DNA of 64,000 nucleotides from Maea johnstoni (GCA_963942565.1 OZ012697.1:24840375-24904374); one strand, 5' to 3'; counted from the first letter of the stretch, positions 42,901 to 54,128 are shown. Numbers and translations are program-made. Notes: a model not told the origin generated them from the sequence alone.

Positions 42901-44271
42901 ATTCTGAAATTGGGTGCCCAAAAATGACAATTGTAAAACATTTGGGCGTCCTGTTTTTTTAAGGGAGACTACAATATACTTTAATATTGTATACAATAAT
43001 ATTACAACCATAACCATGTATCTATATATTGAAATAAGCCTAATATATTTTTTAAATGTCATTGGAGTTATATTGAAGTGAAAAAAAACTCAACTATATG
43101 TTCGAATATGATATTTCATTATATTATTTCTTAGAAATCACTCACAAAATAAGTTGGGTGTCCTGAGTGGTTATTTTTTAGGGTTTGGGTGTCCAAATGA
43201 AACCCAGACGCCCTACTGGCTAAGACTATGATTTAAATGAAAATTTCATATCATATTACCTGAAATTGATACTTGAATAATTATGCAATCTTGACCAATT
43301 ATTTGGGTGTCCTAATTAGTGTGATTTTGGAAGGTCTGGGAGTCAACCTGATGTCATGACAACCTACTGGCTATTTAACCCATTAATACTTAAAAGTTCC
43401 TCAAGAAATTGTCGTCTGGATCTATGGTACTTCTGACAATAACTTTGGGATTGAAAGTTATTTTACAAAATATTTGAAGGATAGTTGTTGGCAGTGTTCT
43501 AATGAACATTTCTCCTTCAAATATTTTCCCAAATACACTTTTGCTCGAAAGATTTCATCAAAATTGTCAGGCTGTTTTGGCCACTGCAAGCATTAATGGG
43601 TTAAGTCCCTGTTGCAGACTATTCGTATATTCAAGATTTAACTCAGGGCTCAAAATTAACAAAAAATTACATTTTATAAGCAAGGCTAGTTACCTCAACT
43701 TTTACTAGTAGCCCAGAGATATTTTAGCTAGCCCTAACATTGATGACATAAAATGTGCACAATTTGCCAACAATCTTTCCCCATATTAATTGATAAATTT
43801 TGACTCGTAATTAAAACCTACCCCTAGCCTCTATTGATTACATGAAAAGAAATGCAGATTTCATCGTTATTCTCATCCAAGGGAGCAGAGCCAGAGGAGG
43901 ACTTAGAACTTGTACTTCTTTATTCGATGATATTTTAATTTTATCTAGCCCCTTTAGGCTACTCACAAGTAGAATTCACTAGCCCTGACCTTTAATTACT
44001 AGCCCCTGGGTCCGGGCTATCAGGTTAACCTTAATGTCGAGCCCTGTAAATGATCTTCAGAATCCTTTAACAATGCAAAAATCTCACCTGTAAGTTTTCC
44101 TGAATTGGTGTAAAAGTTCATCACTGCCGACCTAATATCCGTACTTAGGGTAACGACCCCGTTCAATCCTATGGTGCCCTTGTACGAGAGGTTCTCAGCA
44201 CAGAACTGGTGGAGGTGGTACAACGCCTCGGCCAGAACCGTCTGAATCTCAAAGACTCGGCGGTCCGGCAT
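36934..44271 (-). CDS. C2H2 zinc-finger protein, three-exon model, 11 fingers
   Basis: The model joins 44271-44088, 41015-40887 and 39167-36934 (2547 bp, 848 aa). All junctions have GT-AG signals and phase 1, and the frame is open throughout. Residues 1-61 form an unrecognised module (VFEIQTVLAEALYHLHQFCA). The middle is low-complexity, with a basic stretch, an acidic run and about five copies of a 16-20-residue repeat (VVSVEGFSQPETGSIPENP; residues about 325-420). Residues about 505-815 carry 11 C2H2 fingers; the fourth is C2HC and TGEKP linkers join only fingers 8-10. Divergent spacing suggests an older, single-type finger protein. It is likely a nuclear DNA-binding factor. An upstream non-coding exon is expected, because exon 1 starts at a splice acceptor. 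The ATG at 39150 is internal. Confidence 0.85.
39277..39510 (+). mobile_element. PIF/Harbinger-type MITE, copy 3
   Basis: A 234-bp copy in the last intron of the minus-strand gene. It begins GGCCAAAAAATG and ends ATTTAGGCC, flanked by TAA (39274-39276, 39511-39513). Confidence 0.86.
39811..40330 (+). mobile_element. tRNA-derived SINE S1, interrupted copy
   Basis: The left part has a clear B box GGGTTCAAATCCCAGCC and GATGCCAGCGACTTGGGGTT; the right part continues ACTCCAGTTTCCTCCACCAC and AATTTAGCAGCAATATGACA. The break is filled by the repeat at 39930-40235, with ACTCC on both sides of the break. Confidence 0.75.
39930..40235. mobile_element. TTAGCCAG-family repeat inserted in SINE
   Basis: GTCTTAGCCAG at the left is inverted as CTGGCTAAGAC at the right, and GGGTGCC/GGCACCC pair further in. 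ACTCC flanks the insertion, suggesting a 5-bp duplication, though a few unpaired bases lie between it and the inverted ends. Related copy at 42889-43226. Confidence 0.65.
40419..40753 (+). mobile_element. hAT-like CAGGGCTC-family element
   Basis: A 335-bp element with perfect 12-bp ends CAGGGCTCAACA/TGTTGAGCCCTG, rich in GGGCTAGT motifs. It is a reversed relative of 43644-44046. Flanking 8-mers do not match clearly, so the copy is old. Confidence 0.75.
40887..41015 (-). CDS. Middle coding exon of the minus-strand zinc-finger gene
   Basis: A 129-bp exon between acceptor TTTTTTTCAG (41016-41025) and donor CACAG|GTAGAG at 40887/40886. It is phase 1 at both ends and open in the one frame that links to both neighbours. 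It encodes a polar, disordered stretch (HHSSLEQGDNHTAESATPRR). Another ATG in this exon is out of the linking frame. Confidence 0.8.
41160..42822 (+). mobile_element. Tx1/L1-like LINE, 3' half of ORF2 and tail
   Basis: The ORF2 part covers the region after the RT domain (NTRNLTPYGKVTIIKSLVYS), a long helical segment and the C-terminal knuckle CEMCKDETDSIEHMLITC, ending near 42577. It holds a stop at 41382, a TGA at about 41492 and a frameshift near 42410. An AT-rich 3' region and an A-tract at 42808-42820 follow. The copy is 5' truncated and lies in the first intron of the zinc-finger gene, in antisense orientation to it. Confidence 0.88.
42889..43226. mobile_element. TTAGCCAG-family repeat
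   Basis: A near full-length copy (GTCTGAGCCAGGATTCTGAA ... GACGCCCTACTGGCTAAGAC) that can be aligned with 39930-40235 through the interior (AACCATAACCATGTAT, GTTGGGTGTCCTGAG). Confidence 0.7.
43379..43600 (+). mobile_element. piggyBac-type MITE, copy 1
   Basis: The 222-bp element has ends CCCATTAAT(A/G)CTT/AAGCATTAATGGG and is flanked by TTAA (43375-43378, 43601-43604). TTAA targets and CCC ends fit piggyBac. Further copies: 52149 and 57328, fragments at 36817 and 54140. Confidence 0.85.
43644..44046 (-). mobile_element. hAT-like CAGGGCTC-family element
   Basis: A 403-bp copy ending CGAGCCCTG, only 41 bp from the splice donor of the first coding exon. Read on the minus strand it matches 40419-40753 (CAGGGCTCGACATTAAGG, then GGGGCTAGT). 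No clear 8-bp duplication. Confidence 0.72.
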
Positions 44272-44280
44272 CCTGACAAC
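44088..44280 (-). CDS. First coding exon of the minus-strand zinc-finger gene
   Basis: Bounded by acceptor TCTCCCCCTTGCAG (just above 44280) and donor CTTACAG|GTGAGA at 44088/44087. Translation probably starts at 44271 (AGGATGC, a purine at -3), giving MPDRRVFEIQTVLAEALYHL and on to a phase 1 junction. The upstream frame in this exon is also open (VVR), so a more distal start is possible if another coding exon exists. Confidence 0.8.
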
Positions 44281-44289
44281 CTGCAAGGG

Positions 44290-45600
44290 GGAGATATAGG
44301 GGAAAAATTGAAGACAGAAAAAAAAAGCAGCCAGTCACTTTTGATGAAATCTTTCAAGTAAAAGCATACCTGGGAAAGTAATTGATGGAGAAATGTTACT
44401 TTTGGTATCAACTTTTAGGAAAGCGCATACATTTTACTGCTCACTTAAATGGATGTTTATTCTAACCTTTAATACTGGTTTTAGCATGACCTGCAGTCCT
44501 GCACATTATCCTGAACAGTGAACCAAGTGTAAAAAGATAACATCTCTTTACGGGTTATCCGAACAATGTGTAGGCTTCTGAGAGGGAGAGTTCTCAATGA
44601 AAACCATCACCTAACCAAAAGGTAAAGTCACTAACTGCACCATTCAGCCGGCACCATCTGCAAGGTATTTTTTTTCAGACAATTCTGGTAGGCCTATATA
44701 TAGGTCAATGGGCTGTCAGGGCAGATGACATGGAAACTATTTTATGCTAGGCCAGGGAAAGTGAAAATTTGTTGGGCTCATAACATTTTGAACCAGCTGC
44801 AAAATATCAGGGCTAGTAAAATGTTAGGGTACATGAGGGAAGATGTCTCAAAGATATAAGGGTGATGAAATTGTTGGAAGTAATAAACTAACACAGTTTT
44901 ATTGATTATCATGTGGGGTTTGAGGGTTCATATTTGTGGGGTTTTAATACATGTGTACGACGGGAAGACAGGTAAGGGATACTTGGTTAGAATACATGTA
45001 TAGGACAGGAGGACAGGGGAGCGTACAGACCTGATGCAGGATGCAGTACAAAAGTATGGGCGGGACAGGGTACAGAAAGAGAGTTAAGGCCCGGGGGTGG
45101 CGAGTGGCCTGGGAGGTTAAGTGGAGATCTCTGGAGGTGACGTATCCAAAACAAACAAGCAAACAATAGCAAAATGTCAGGACGAACTAGCAAGCCTGGT
45201 AGTAAGAACATGGAGTTGTTTGTTTCCAGTTTACAGAAATTTTCTAAATTTAGCAGTCAAATTGCCATTCAAACAAATGTAATGATTACTTAAATTAATA
45301 AAAAGTCAGGTTTATCATTGACCAATGTCTGTATGACTTTATATTTGCCAGTTGTCAACTACCAAATATAAATATCAACTGAGTTGATGAAGCCTACTTA
45401 TTTTGTGATTGTAATAAGTGAATAACATCAGAGAAATAAATCCCCTTTCTCTCAGATAACATGAACTAAATCCAAAACAAACATACAAATCATATGAAAA
45501 CACATCACTTGTCAAATGTATGCTTATCAGTTTGCATTTACAAGAGTGTACTGTATATGGTAAGTTAAATTACAGCTAAAATATCGTTAAGGCTCACTGA
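44290..45600. other. Upstream intron or flank of the zinc-finger gene; no exon seen
   Basis: The upstream leader exon of the minus-strand gene should lie here or beyond, but no distinct donor could be picked. The segment near 44930-45210 is more GC-rich than its surroundings and holds no supported gene. Confidence 0.4.
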
Positions 45601-45624
45601 ATTTTCCCTTCACAGCTCAAACTG

Positions 45625-45840
45625 TCTGGACAGGAACTTCTCCACTGACTCCAAGAAGTTGATTTTGTTGCAAAGCATATCGTGCACTGAAAGACTTCCC
45701 AGGGAAGCCATTTAACATCCTCGACTTAGTTTGCCATTCTATTCGAGAAATGGAATGGAATGCCGTGATAGATCTGGAAGAGACAGAAGGGGTGGTGCCA
45801 AGAAACTTGATCTTTTTCAAATATACATCTTATCTGTATT
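45625..45840 (+). other. Possible coding remnant, unknown
   Basis: The plus-strand frame reads YRALKDFPGKPFNILDLVCH and SIREMEWNAVIDLEETEG, with a protein-like composition and a stop upstream. No family recognised, no start or splice sites. It may be a fragment of an old mobile element or a gene. Confidence 0.15.
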
Positions 45841-46074
45841 GATCTCTTTAAGTGGAATGTTCTTGCTAAGATAGATAATATACTCTTTCATTAAGGGGTT
45901 AATCGGGTAAACATCAAAGACAAGGGCCTTGGTCGATATGTAATATGCAATTGAAATAAATATGCAATTAAATTGTAAATTAAACGATTCATAGTGACAT
46001 TTTAGCATGATATGAGCCCGAAAGAAAGAAGGTTAAAGTTAAATGGTGATAAATATTTATAGTAATGTAGCACA

Positions 46075-46112
46075 ACTGAACAGGAAGTGAGCGTCGCCAT
46101 ATTGTGTTGGAC
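46075..46112 (-). promoter_or_regulatory. Candidate promoter of the minus-strand zinc-finger gene
   Basis: On the minus strand ACAATATGGCGACGCTCACTTCCTGTTC combines a YY1-like ATATGGCG word with an ETS-like CACTTCCTG word within 25 bp, about 1.8 kb upstream of the first coding exon. Such pairs are common at TATA-less animal promoters. The link to this gene is inferred from position and strand only. Confidence 0.28.
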
Positions 46113-46269
46113 GATAAGTGGAAAAATTAGATGTTTCTTCTATCATCTACATTTGGTTATGAAAAAATTGATAAGTTAGTAATGGGTAGATTCTGGGCGC
46201 CCCCCCCCCATCCATATGAGACATCCATATTTTGGTGAACTGTGAGCATGAATGGGTTTACCTGTATAG

Positions 46270-47408
46270 CATCTTTGAAACTTCCCGATCAGCATGTTAG
46301 CTTTGCCGCACAATGATCTGTCAGGTATTGACGTTTTATACTAGATCTAGTATCCTCATCATCTGACAGATCATTCGCTATAATACACCCTAGATAACAT
46401 GTCTGCGACACCAGTTTCAATAACTTTCTATATAAATAGCCCATGACTGCATCATATCCCTATTGTCTTTCTTCTAGAATGGGTAAATCGACGATGTCAG
46501 CTGCAGTTCTCCCTCTTACTTGTTATATACTTACATTATCATAAAAGTCATAGCCGATTTATTTCAAGACTCGCCAAATGACAAGGGGTTTGACGAAACG
46601 TTTACAACACGGAAGGACTATGTAACTGCGGATACCTATCCTTTGAAAATTTTCTAGTGTACGATATTCTTTGTTGCAGTGTACGCGGTGGCACTCGATT
46701 TGTGTGCCAGCCATCATCGGAAATATTTCCTTTTTGATAAGCTACCTTCTATTATAAGTCAATATAACTTTAAATACGAATTGTTGGAATTAAAATTTCA
46801 TACGTAACGTTAAAATGAAGTAGCAGAAACATAAACAAGCACTGTTAAACGGCCAGATCAAAAACTGGGTCATTCGATTAAGTGGCACCTAGTTTGATAT
46901 ACCGACACGCCCTCTATAGAACATACACAACATTACACGAACACCAATTTGGAAAACCACTTCTCTGAGCAACTGCGCCCTTTTTTTTATATAAATAGTC
47001 AGTTTACAATACATTTATATTCCTAGCACCACAACCTATTCGTAGTCTAGAAATTAATTCCAATATGCAGTAAATCGATACACCTTTCCTAAGATGAATA
47101 GACCATCTAAATATACCTATTTGACTTTTTTGATGGACTATTTCAGTATTTGGGAAATCTTTACACTATGCCTTTCCACATTGCCCTAAGCATTTCCCGA
47201 ATGAAGACCGTTTTTACGATATGAATGATTACTAAGATAAGAAAATATTTTCTAACAATTTTAGTAAGAACATGAAGGGGTAAACTCACAAAATCGGGTT
47301 CTTTCTATCCACCTTTTTCACATGGATTTTAATCCAATCACCCTTTGAGCTGGATGGGAATGACACATCGTCATAACAAACTTCGAAATAGAGCAGTATA
47401 TAACTTCA
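46270..47408. other. No gene seen
   Basis: An inverted word pair (ATGATCTGTCAG near 46311 and CTGACAGATCAT near 46361) forms a 12-bp hairpin arm pair. Nothing else recognised. Confidence 0.45.
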
Positions 47409-47650
<242 letters not shown>

Positions 47651-48639
47651 ATACATCCATTTTTTTCAAGGCTATGTTTGATCTTTTTCATCAAAACTAA
47701 CCCTTAAAATTCACAAAGGCCAACTTCATATTATGTTTCATATGAAATATCAATCTTGGTATTTATCAAAGTATTCTTTCGAATTTTCTTCTCATAATCG
47801 ACCCTTTAACTTTGTCAAAGTTAAACTCAAGGTATTTCTTCTTACACAATAACAACCTACGTATTGATTTGGGTGGGAAAATGGCCACCAATATTTAAAC
47901 AATATTTAATACTTTGTATGCTTTTCTAAAAATGAGTTTTGCATGGCAGCCATCTTGAAACTGGTTACCATGGCAACTGCATGCTTAATCTAGGATGCCT
48001 TCAATCTTTTAAATGACGCTTATGGATTTATACTATCACCGTGCAAAGGTCCATGCTTATATCGCAAAGTGCACGACCATCCCCCCCCCCAAAAAAAAAA
48101 ATGTCCCTTATCCATTGGACTAATACACCATGGTTCAGTTCAAAGGGGAATGGAGGGGCCGTACCTTACCATTTTCTATTTTTAGGAAAAGTGGATAGGG
48201 GTCAATTTTCTGAAGCAGTAAAAGTCCTTAGAACTGACCCACATGATAAATTTATAGCCAAATAAATTAGAGTAGGTACTATAGCTGGAACAATCAATGA
48301 ATTATCTATCGTTCCTGGTACTAGACTACAGGTAAGGATCAAAGACAGATTGTATATTTTAGTTCATTCGCCAGGCGTGCCAAAATAAGAATATGTGTCC
48401 ATACGTTAACAATATCAGGCCATTTGACAACCCCACATTTGTGTCATAGTTTTAAGTGTCAGTCCTGTTCTATGCAGTCTTGAACAGGAATTCTTGATAT
48501 CAGACCATAGTTATAATGTCTTGTCAAGCATTTTGTTTTGGATAAAGGTATTCGGCTTATAGTCTTGTATCCACCGAAGCGCTCACACGGCCTCCCCCCC
48601 CCCCCCCCCCCCTAGCAGGCACTGTACACACGGAAACCA
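47651..48639. other. No gene seen; short poly-C/poly-A tracts
   Basis: C8-A10 near 48080 and a C-rich tract near 48595. No exon recognised. Confidence 0.45.
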
Positions 48640-48840
48640 TTTCAATCCCCCGGGGGATATTCCAGAGCAACTGGCAGAATATAGCGCACACGCTCTAAGC
48701 ACTGCCTTATTTATGCTAGGTACCCATTTTGCAGCTGGGTAGACTGAAGCAATATGGAATAAACTGTCTTGCCTAAGGACAGACCAAAGTGCCCTGGCCG
48801 GGAATCGAACCAGCGACCCTCTGATTACTAGCGGTACAAT
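48640..48840 (-). mobile_element. tRNA-derived SINE, second family
   Basis: Reverse complement shows a B box GGTTCGATTCCCGG followed by CTTTGGTCTGTCCTTAGGCA and ACCCAGCTGCAAAATGGGTA. The last part resembles a central domain shared by SINEs of many invertebrates (MetaSINE-like); this assignment is from memory and not tested. Confidence 0.65.
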
Positions 48841-48867
48841 ATTTTTCTATAGTTCAGGAAACATGAG

Positions 48868-48960
48868 TTACCCCTTAAAAACACCGACTAACCCTGAGTC
48901 GCTGGCAACTTGCTCACACGACTCGAGCCGGATCCCAACCTCCAGTAGTCAATGGCAACG
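48868..48960 (-). mobile_element. SINE S1 fragment
   Basis: Reverse complement contains AGCAAGTTGCCAGCGACTCA and GGGTTAGTCGGTG, the body of S1. Truncated. Confidence 0.55.
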
Positions 48961-49760
48961 TTCTAGATAGCTGTGCTGTTGGGGCTGACCTGTCGTGTCA
49001 TCGACCTCAACCGCATTACAAATGTCTGTTTGATAAAAGGCGTGCACTTATACAGAGTGCATATAAATCTCATTAACTCCTTCCATGTTTTGCTACCTGC
49101 TTTATATTGGCAACGTTCTAGACAACTGTTGGGGCTGGCCCGTCGTGCCATCGACCTGACCCATATTAACAACGTGCTTTTTATAAAGGACATACTGAAT
49201 GCATACATATCTTATCAACTTCTTTCATGTTTCGCTACCTACACCCTGTTTGTATGCATTGCATTGGCAGCGTCCTAGACAACCGTGCTGTTGGGGCATG
49301 CCCTTCGTGTCATTTTCCTAACTCATATTACCAACGAATTTTATAAAAAACATACAGAATGCAAGCATATGTTATTAACACCTTTCATGTTTCGCTACCT
49401 ACACCCTGTTTGTATGCATTGCATTGGCAACGTTCTAGACAACTGCGCTGTTGGGGCATGCCCTTCGTGTCATCGCCCTCAACCATATTCCCAAGATCTC
49501 TTTTCTTTTTTATAAAAGGCATACACACAGAATGCATACAGATTTCATTAACACCTTTCATGTTTCGCTATCTGCACCATATTTGTATGCTTTATATTGG
49601 TAACGTTATAGACAACCGTGCTGTTGCGGTAGGCCCGTCGAGTCATCTACCTGACTCGTATTACCAACGAATCTTATAAAATACATACAAAATGCATGCA
49701 TATCTTATTAACACCTTTCATGTGTCGCTACTGCAGTCTGTTTGTATGCTTTATATTGCT
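48961..49760 (+). repeat. Complex satellite 1, about 160-bp unit, five copies
   Basis: TTCTAGA(T/C)AACTGTGCTGTTGG-like starts occur at 48961, 49110, 49272, 49433 and 49605, and each unit ends in a CATGTTTCGCTACCTACACC-type block. Units differ by roughly 10-20% by eye. The open frames across them are a repeat effect. Confidence 0.88.
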
Positions 49761-49924
49761 TTATATTGCTCCAATGTTTTCTGTCCACTCGGTGTATTTT
49801 GATCTTTCTCTTGGTATGTGTGAAAGCCTGTCTTCACTGTGTATCTAGATCAGAGGCGCTCCGGATATTACCCCGGCCGTGGCCCGCCTTGATAAGAAAC
49901 GCACATACTCACTCGGCTTTCCTG

Positions 49925-50600
49925 CCACAGCCCCCAGCTTCAATCTACATATGTCAGATATTAATCTACTAAAACACAGTGGCTTATCAACATGGTGTTG
50001 TAAAACTCACCTCTATGCCCAGCCATGTGTACTTATAAACCTGATATTCTATAAAAAGTGGAGGGAGTTCCCCCATTGTAAAATGGTCTAGCGTACCGAT
50101 ATTCTGCGCTCACTGCTTCCACAGTCACAGCCCCCAGCTCCAATCTACATACGTCAGGTATTAATCTACTAAAACACAGTGGCTTATCAACATGGTGTTT
50201 TAAACCTCACCTCTATGCCCAGCCACGTGTTGTAGAACCTGCAACCCTGATATTTTATAAAAAGTGAAGGGAGTTCCCACATCGCAAAGTGGTCTAACGT
50301 ATGCTGCGCACATTGCTTTTGCAGTCTCCGGCTCCTATCTACATATGTCAGATATCAATCTACTAAAACACAGTGGCTTATCAACATGGTGTTTTAAACC
50401 TCAACTCTATGCCATACCACGTGTTGTGTTGCAGAACCTGCAATTTTGGTCCGGCGTATTCTGCGCTCGATGCTTTTACATTTTCCGTCTCCAATGTACA
50501 TATGGCAGATACTTATCTGAAAAATTGCAACGACTTATCAACATGTTATTTGGAAACATACTGTACAGACATTACATTCCTGCACCAGTCGAACGGGCGT
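49925..50600 (+). repeat. Complex satellite 2, about 200-bp unit, 3-4 copies
   Basis: CAATCTACATATGTCAGATA-type starts lie at about 49942, 50141, 50336 and 50493. Each unit carries AAACACAGTGGCTTATCAAC and, in the first two, ATGCCCAGCCA(T/C)GTG. The last copy is diverged and short. Confidence 0.88.
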
Positions 50601-50699
50601 CTGCCAGTTCCTGGTTGTACAAACATCCACGGATAACATGTCAATATCGCAATACCAACGGTCCCATTTGATTGCCACCACCTTTATGGATACAATCAA

Positions 50700-51000
50700 A
50701 AAGCTTTGTTCTCTTAAGGGAGTGGTGCACGTATTGTTTTATGTAGTGAATTATCTACATGGCTTTTCTTATTAAAGAGATTGTAACACTAATTAAAATA
50801 CCATATCAACATACGTCACACAAGATGAACTGGTCTATATTCCAGGAGCAAAACAGGAAGGATTATATTCTCAATAAAGTGCATTGCTAATTACACGATT
50901 TCAAAGGACACACTGGCTGACTTCAAGTACGGTATTAGATTCAACACACATGGTAACAATGACAGAGCTGATTATTCCAGCCTCTCAACACAGAGAAAGA
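50700..51000. other. No gene seen
   Basis: AT-rich spacer between satellite 2 and the first duplicated segment. Confidence 0.5.
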
Positions 51001-51002
51001 TG

Positions 51003-51560
51003 TAAACACGTACGGTTGTTGATGCAAAGCATCAATAGTCAAAAGGCGGGGCCAAGTTATTTATGAACTTGTGAGGGAACCGGATGAATAAAGAACATTA
51101 ACATTATAGAGGAACATAATATATAATGACTAGATTTGTGTCAGAAATGAAACAAATATCGGAATTCTAGGCGCAAGCTGGATACTTCGAAATATCTTGG
51201 GTGCGAAGCTACTTGGGTACGCATCAATTTGGTTACGAACCAGTTTGGTTACGAAGTCTCCTGATTTCATTCTATACACATAGTAATTTTTTTCTTTAAT
51301 AATTTTCCTTCCTATACTGAAAAATATACTTTATGTCCGCTTAAAATATTTTATATATTTGAAAACTTCATGCTAAATTAAAATAAGGAAGGCACGATTT
51401 TCCGCGGCAAAGGTAATGTACCGGGCCAACATTTTTATTCTAACCAATCAGAATAGAGAATTATATTCAGTCCGGCCTCAGGATCTCGAACATGGCCATC
51501 CGGACTATGAACGTTTCAAAACAGCTTTCCATATAGGCGTGGCCTGAGTCCCCGCCAATA
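51003..51560 (+). repeat. 556-bp direct duplication, copy 1
   Basis: Nearly identical to 54637-55193 (well over 90% by eye; the differences are small indels and substitutions). It holds a GATGCAAAGCATC palindrome, a four-fold TTGGTTACGAA-like subrepeat near 51200-51255, and GGCGGGGCC near its left with a CCCCGCC near its right end. It could be a two-copy transposon or a segmental duplication. Confidence 0.9.
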
Positions 51561-51815
51561 ACAAATATCAATGGTGTTACATTTTTTGAAGATGTGTGTC
51601 CTGATCGAACACACAGTGATTGTCATAGTAAAGAACAGCAACGTGTTGTGAACATGGTATTTAACTATTAGTCTCTTTCAATTTACCGAAAAATAACATT
51701 CATATAAAATATTCTATTAGATTAATACAAAATTAATAAAAAAACTTATCATTAATTTCATATTTCTTGTTTTCATCAATATCTTTCTATAGCTTATAAG
51801 CATTCTCATGGTTAT

Positions 51816-51823
51816 TATTATTA

Positions 51824-51881
<58 letters not shown>

Positions 51882-51885
51882 CAAT
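51816..51885 (+). repeat. (ATT)n microsatellite
   Basis: About 23 trinucleotide units. Confidence 0.95.
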
Positions 51886-52148
51886 AAAATGTTGAAATTA
51901 AGTGCTTTATACCCAGAAAACCTTTTGAACTAGGTGCAAAGGTCGTCAGTACCTGACGATGGTACCCAACACTAACATGGGACTTGGAGTCAGGACGGTG
52001 TTGGCACCTTAGCCGTTACTGTTAAGGTCTTCAGAAAGTGTATGGGGACCATCCTCTCTTAAACATCCTTCACTGATCAACGCTGACATCTTCTGATACA
52101 TTTTGTGTTAACACACATATTATGGGATAGATGTGTGCTACACCTTAA

Positions 52149-52371
52149 TCCATTGATACTTAAGAGTTCTTCCAGGAATTGTCGTCTGGATCGATGATGC
52201 TTTTGACTATAACTTTGGAATTGAGAATGATTTTACAAAATATTTGAAGGAGAATTGTTGGTAATGTTCTGATCAACATTTCTCCTTCAAATATTTTGCC
52301 GATTGTACTAAAGCCTGAAAGATTTCATCAAAATTGTCAGGCTGGTTTTGGCCGCTATGAGCATTAATGGG
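52149..52371 (+). mobile_element. piggyBac-type MITE, copy 2
   Basis: A 223-bp match to 43379-43600, flanked by TTAA (52145-52148, 52372-52375). Confidence 0.85.
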
Positions 52372-52375
52372 TTAA

Positions 52376-52854
52376 CGTACGCACACCACCTTTCGTAGCA
52401 TGTTACTAACCTTGGTAACACTAACATCAGTGTTAACACCACGCTTGAAGTCAGCCACTGAGACTATGCTTTTGCCTCCTCTTACACATGATCTACTGTA
52501 GATTCACAAAAGATTGTGTAGAGTAAATTTTGCGAATTTTATAGAAAATCGACTTTTGCGTTATTTAACTTTGCGAATTGGCCGCAACATGGAGTGCCAG
52601 CTATACACTTAAAGTGGCAGCACTAATCATTGCGAATTCTAATTTTGCGTCCGAGGCTAAACGCTAAAAAAATGCAAACATTAAACTATCGCAATCTTTT
52701 CTGAATTTACAGTTTATCCCAGGAACAAAATGCTCATGCCTCTTGTAACAATTGCACGTGTTCAAGAACATGTTTTTACTGAGGCTTAGCAGTATGTTAA
52801 GATAACCTAAACGTGTTAATTTTTCACAACTGTCTCTAAAAGATTACTGATTTT
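52376..52854. other. No gene seen
   Basis: TTTTGCG/TTTGCGAA words recur near 52530-52640, but no element ends could be defined. Confidence 0.4.
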
Positions 52855-54128
52855 AAAGGACAAATCTATCTAAAGCACAACTGACTCTAAAGGACAACTC
52901 ACTCTAAAAGATAACTGACTCTAAAGGCAACTCGCCCTAAAAGATAACTGACTCTAAAGGCAACTCACTCTAAAAGATAACTGACTCTACAAGCCAACTC
53001 TCTTTGAAATATTGCAAAACTGACTCTTAAGGACAACCCACTCTCAAAGACAACTGACTCTAAAGGATAATTCGCTCTGCAAAGACAACTAACCCCAAAG
53101 GACAACTGACTCTAAAAGACAACTGACTCTAAATGACAACTTGCTTTAAAAGACAAAGGACTCTTAAGGATAACTGATTCTAAAATACAACTGACTCAAA
53201 AAGACAACCGACTCCAAAAGTCAACTCGCTCTAAAACAACTGACTCAAAATTACAACTGGATCTAAAGGACAACTGACTCTAAAAGACCACTGACCCTAA
53301 AGAATTACTCTCTCTAAAAGACAATTAGCTCCAAGGGACAACTGACTCTAAAAGACAACTGACTCCAAAGGACAACTCGCTCTTAAAGACAACTGACTCT
53401 AAATGACAAGTGACTCTAAAGATCAACTGACTCTAAAGGCCAACTTGCTCTAAAAGACAACTGAATCTAAAAGGCAACTGACTCTAAAGGACCATTTGCT
53501 AAAAAACATAACTGACTCTAAAGACCAACTCGCTCTAAAAACAGCAGACTCTAAAGGTCAACTCGCTCTAAAACAACATACTCTAAAATACAACTGGATC
53601 TAAAGGACAACTCACTCTAAAGGACAACTGACCCCACAGAATAACACACTCTAAAAGACAATTAGCTCCAAGGGACAACTGACTCTAAAAGACAACTGAC
53701 TCCAAAGGACGACTGACTCTAGAAGACAACCAATCCTAAAGGACAAATCGCTCTATAAGACAACTAACTCGAAAAGACAACTGATTAAAGGTCAACTCGC
53801 TCTAAAAGACAACTGGATCTAAAAGGCAACTGACTCCAAAGGACGACTGACTCTAGAAGACAACCAATCCTAAAGGACAAATCGCTCTATAAGACAACTA
53901 ACTCGAAAAGACAACTGATTAAAGGTCAACTCGCTCTAAAAGACAACTGGATCTAAAAGGCAACTGACTCTAAAGGACCATTTGCTCAAAAAAATAACTA
54001 AAGACTCTAAAGACCAACTCGCTCTAAACAGCTGACTCTAAAGGCCAACTCGCTTTAAAAGATAACTGGCCCTAAAATACAACTGCATCTATAGGGCAAC
54101 TCGCTCTAAAGGACAACTGACTCTAACG
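52855..54128 (+). repeat. Degenerate 17-bp satellite with higher-order copies
   Basis: About 70 units of GACAACTGACTCTAAAA and variants (CTCGCTCTAAA, CTGGATCTAAA). Higher-order structure is visible: a block of about 130 bp starting GACTCCAAAGGACGACTGAC at about 53698 recurs almost unchanged from about 53832, and the block with GACAATTAGCTCCAAGGGAC occurs at about 53320 and 53658. All frames have frequent stops (CTGACTCTAA), so it is not coding. Confidence 0.93.

Noticed and set aside
45216-45250. Possible fourth copy of the Harbinger-type MITE (TTGTTTGTTTCC)
   Set aside because: Only about 12 bp match, with no second end and no target duplication.
48963-50671. Several 70-135-codon frames across the two complex satellites
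   Set aside because: The frames change from unit to unit, and each unit contains stops in the corresponding position of its neighbours.
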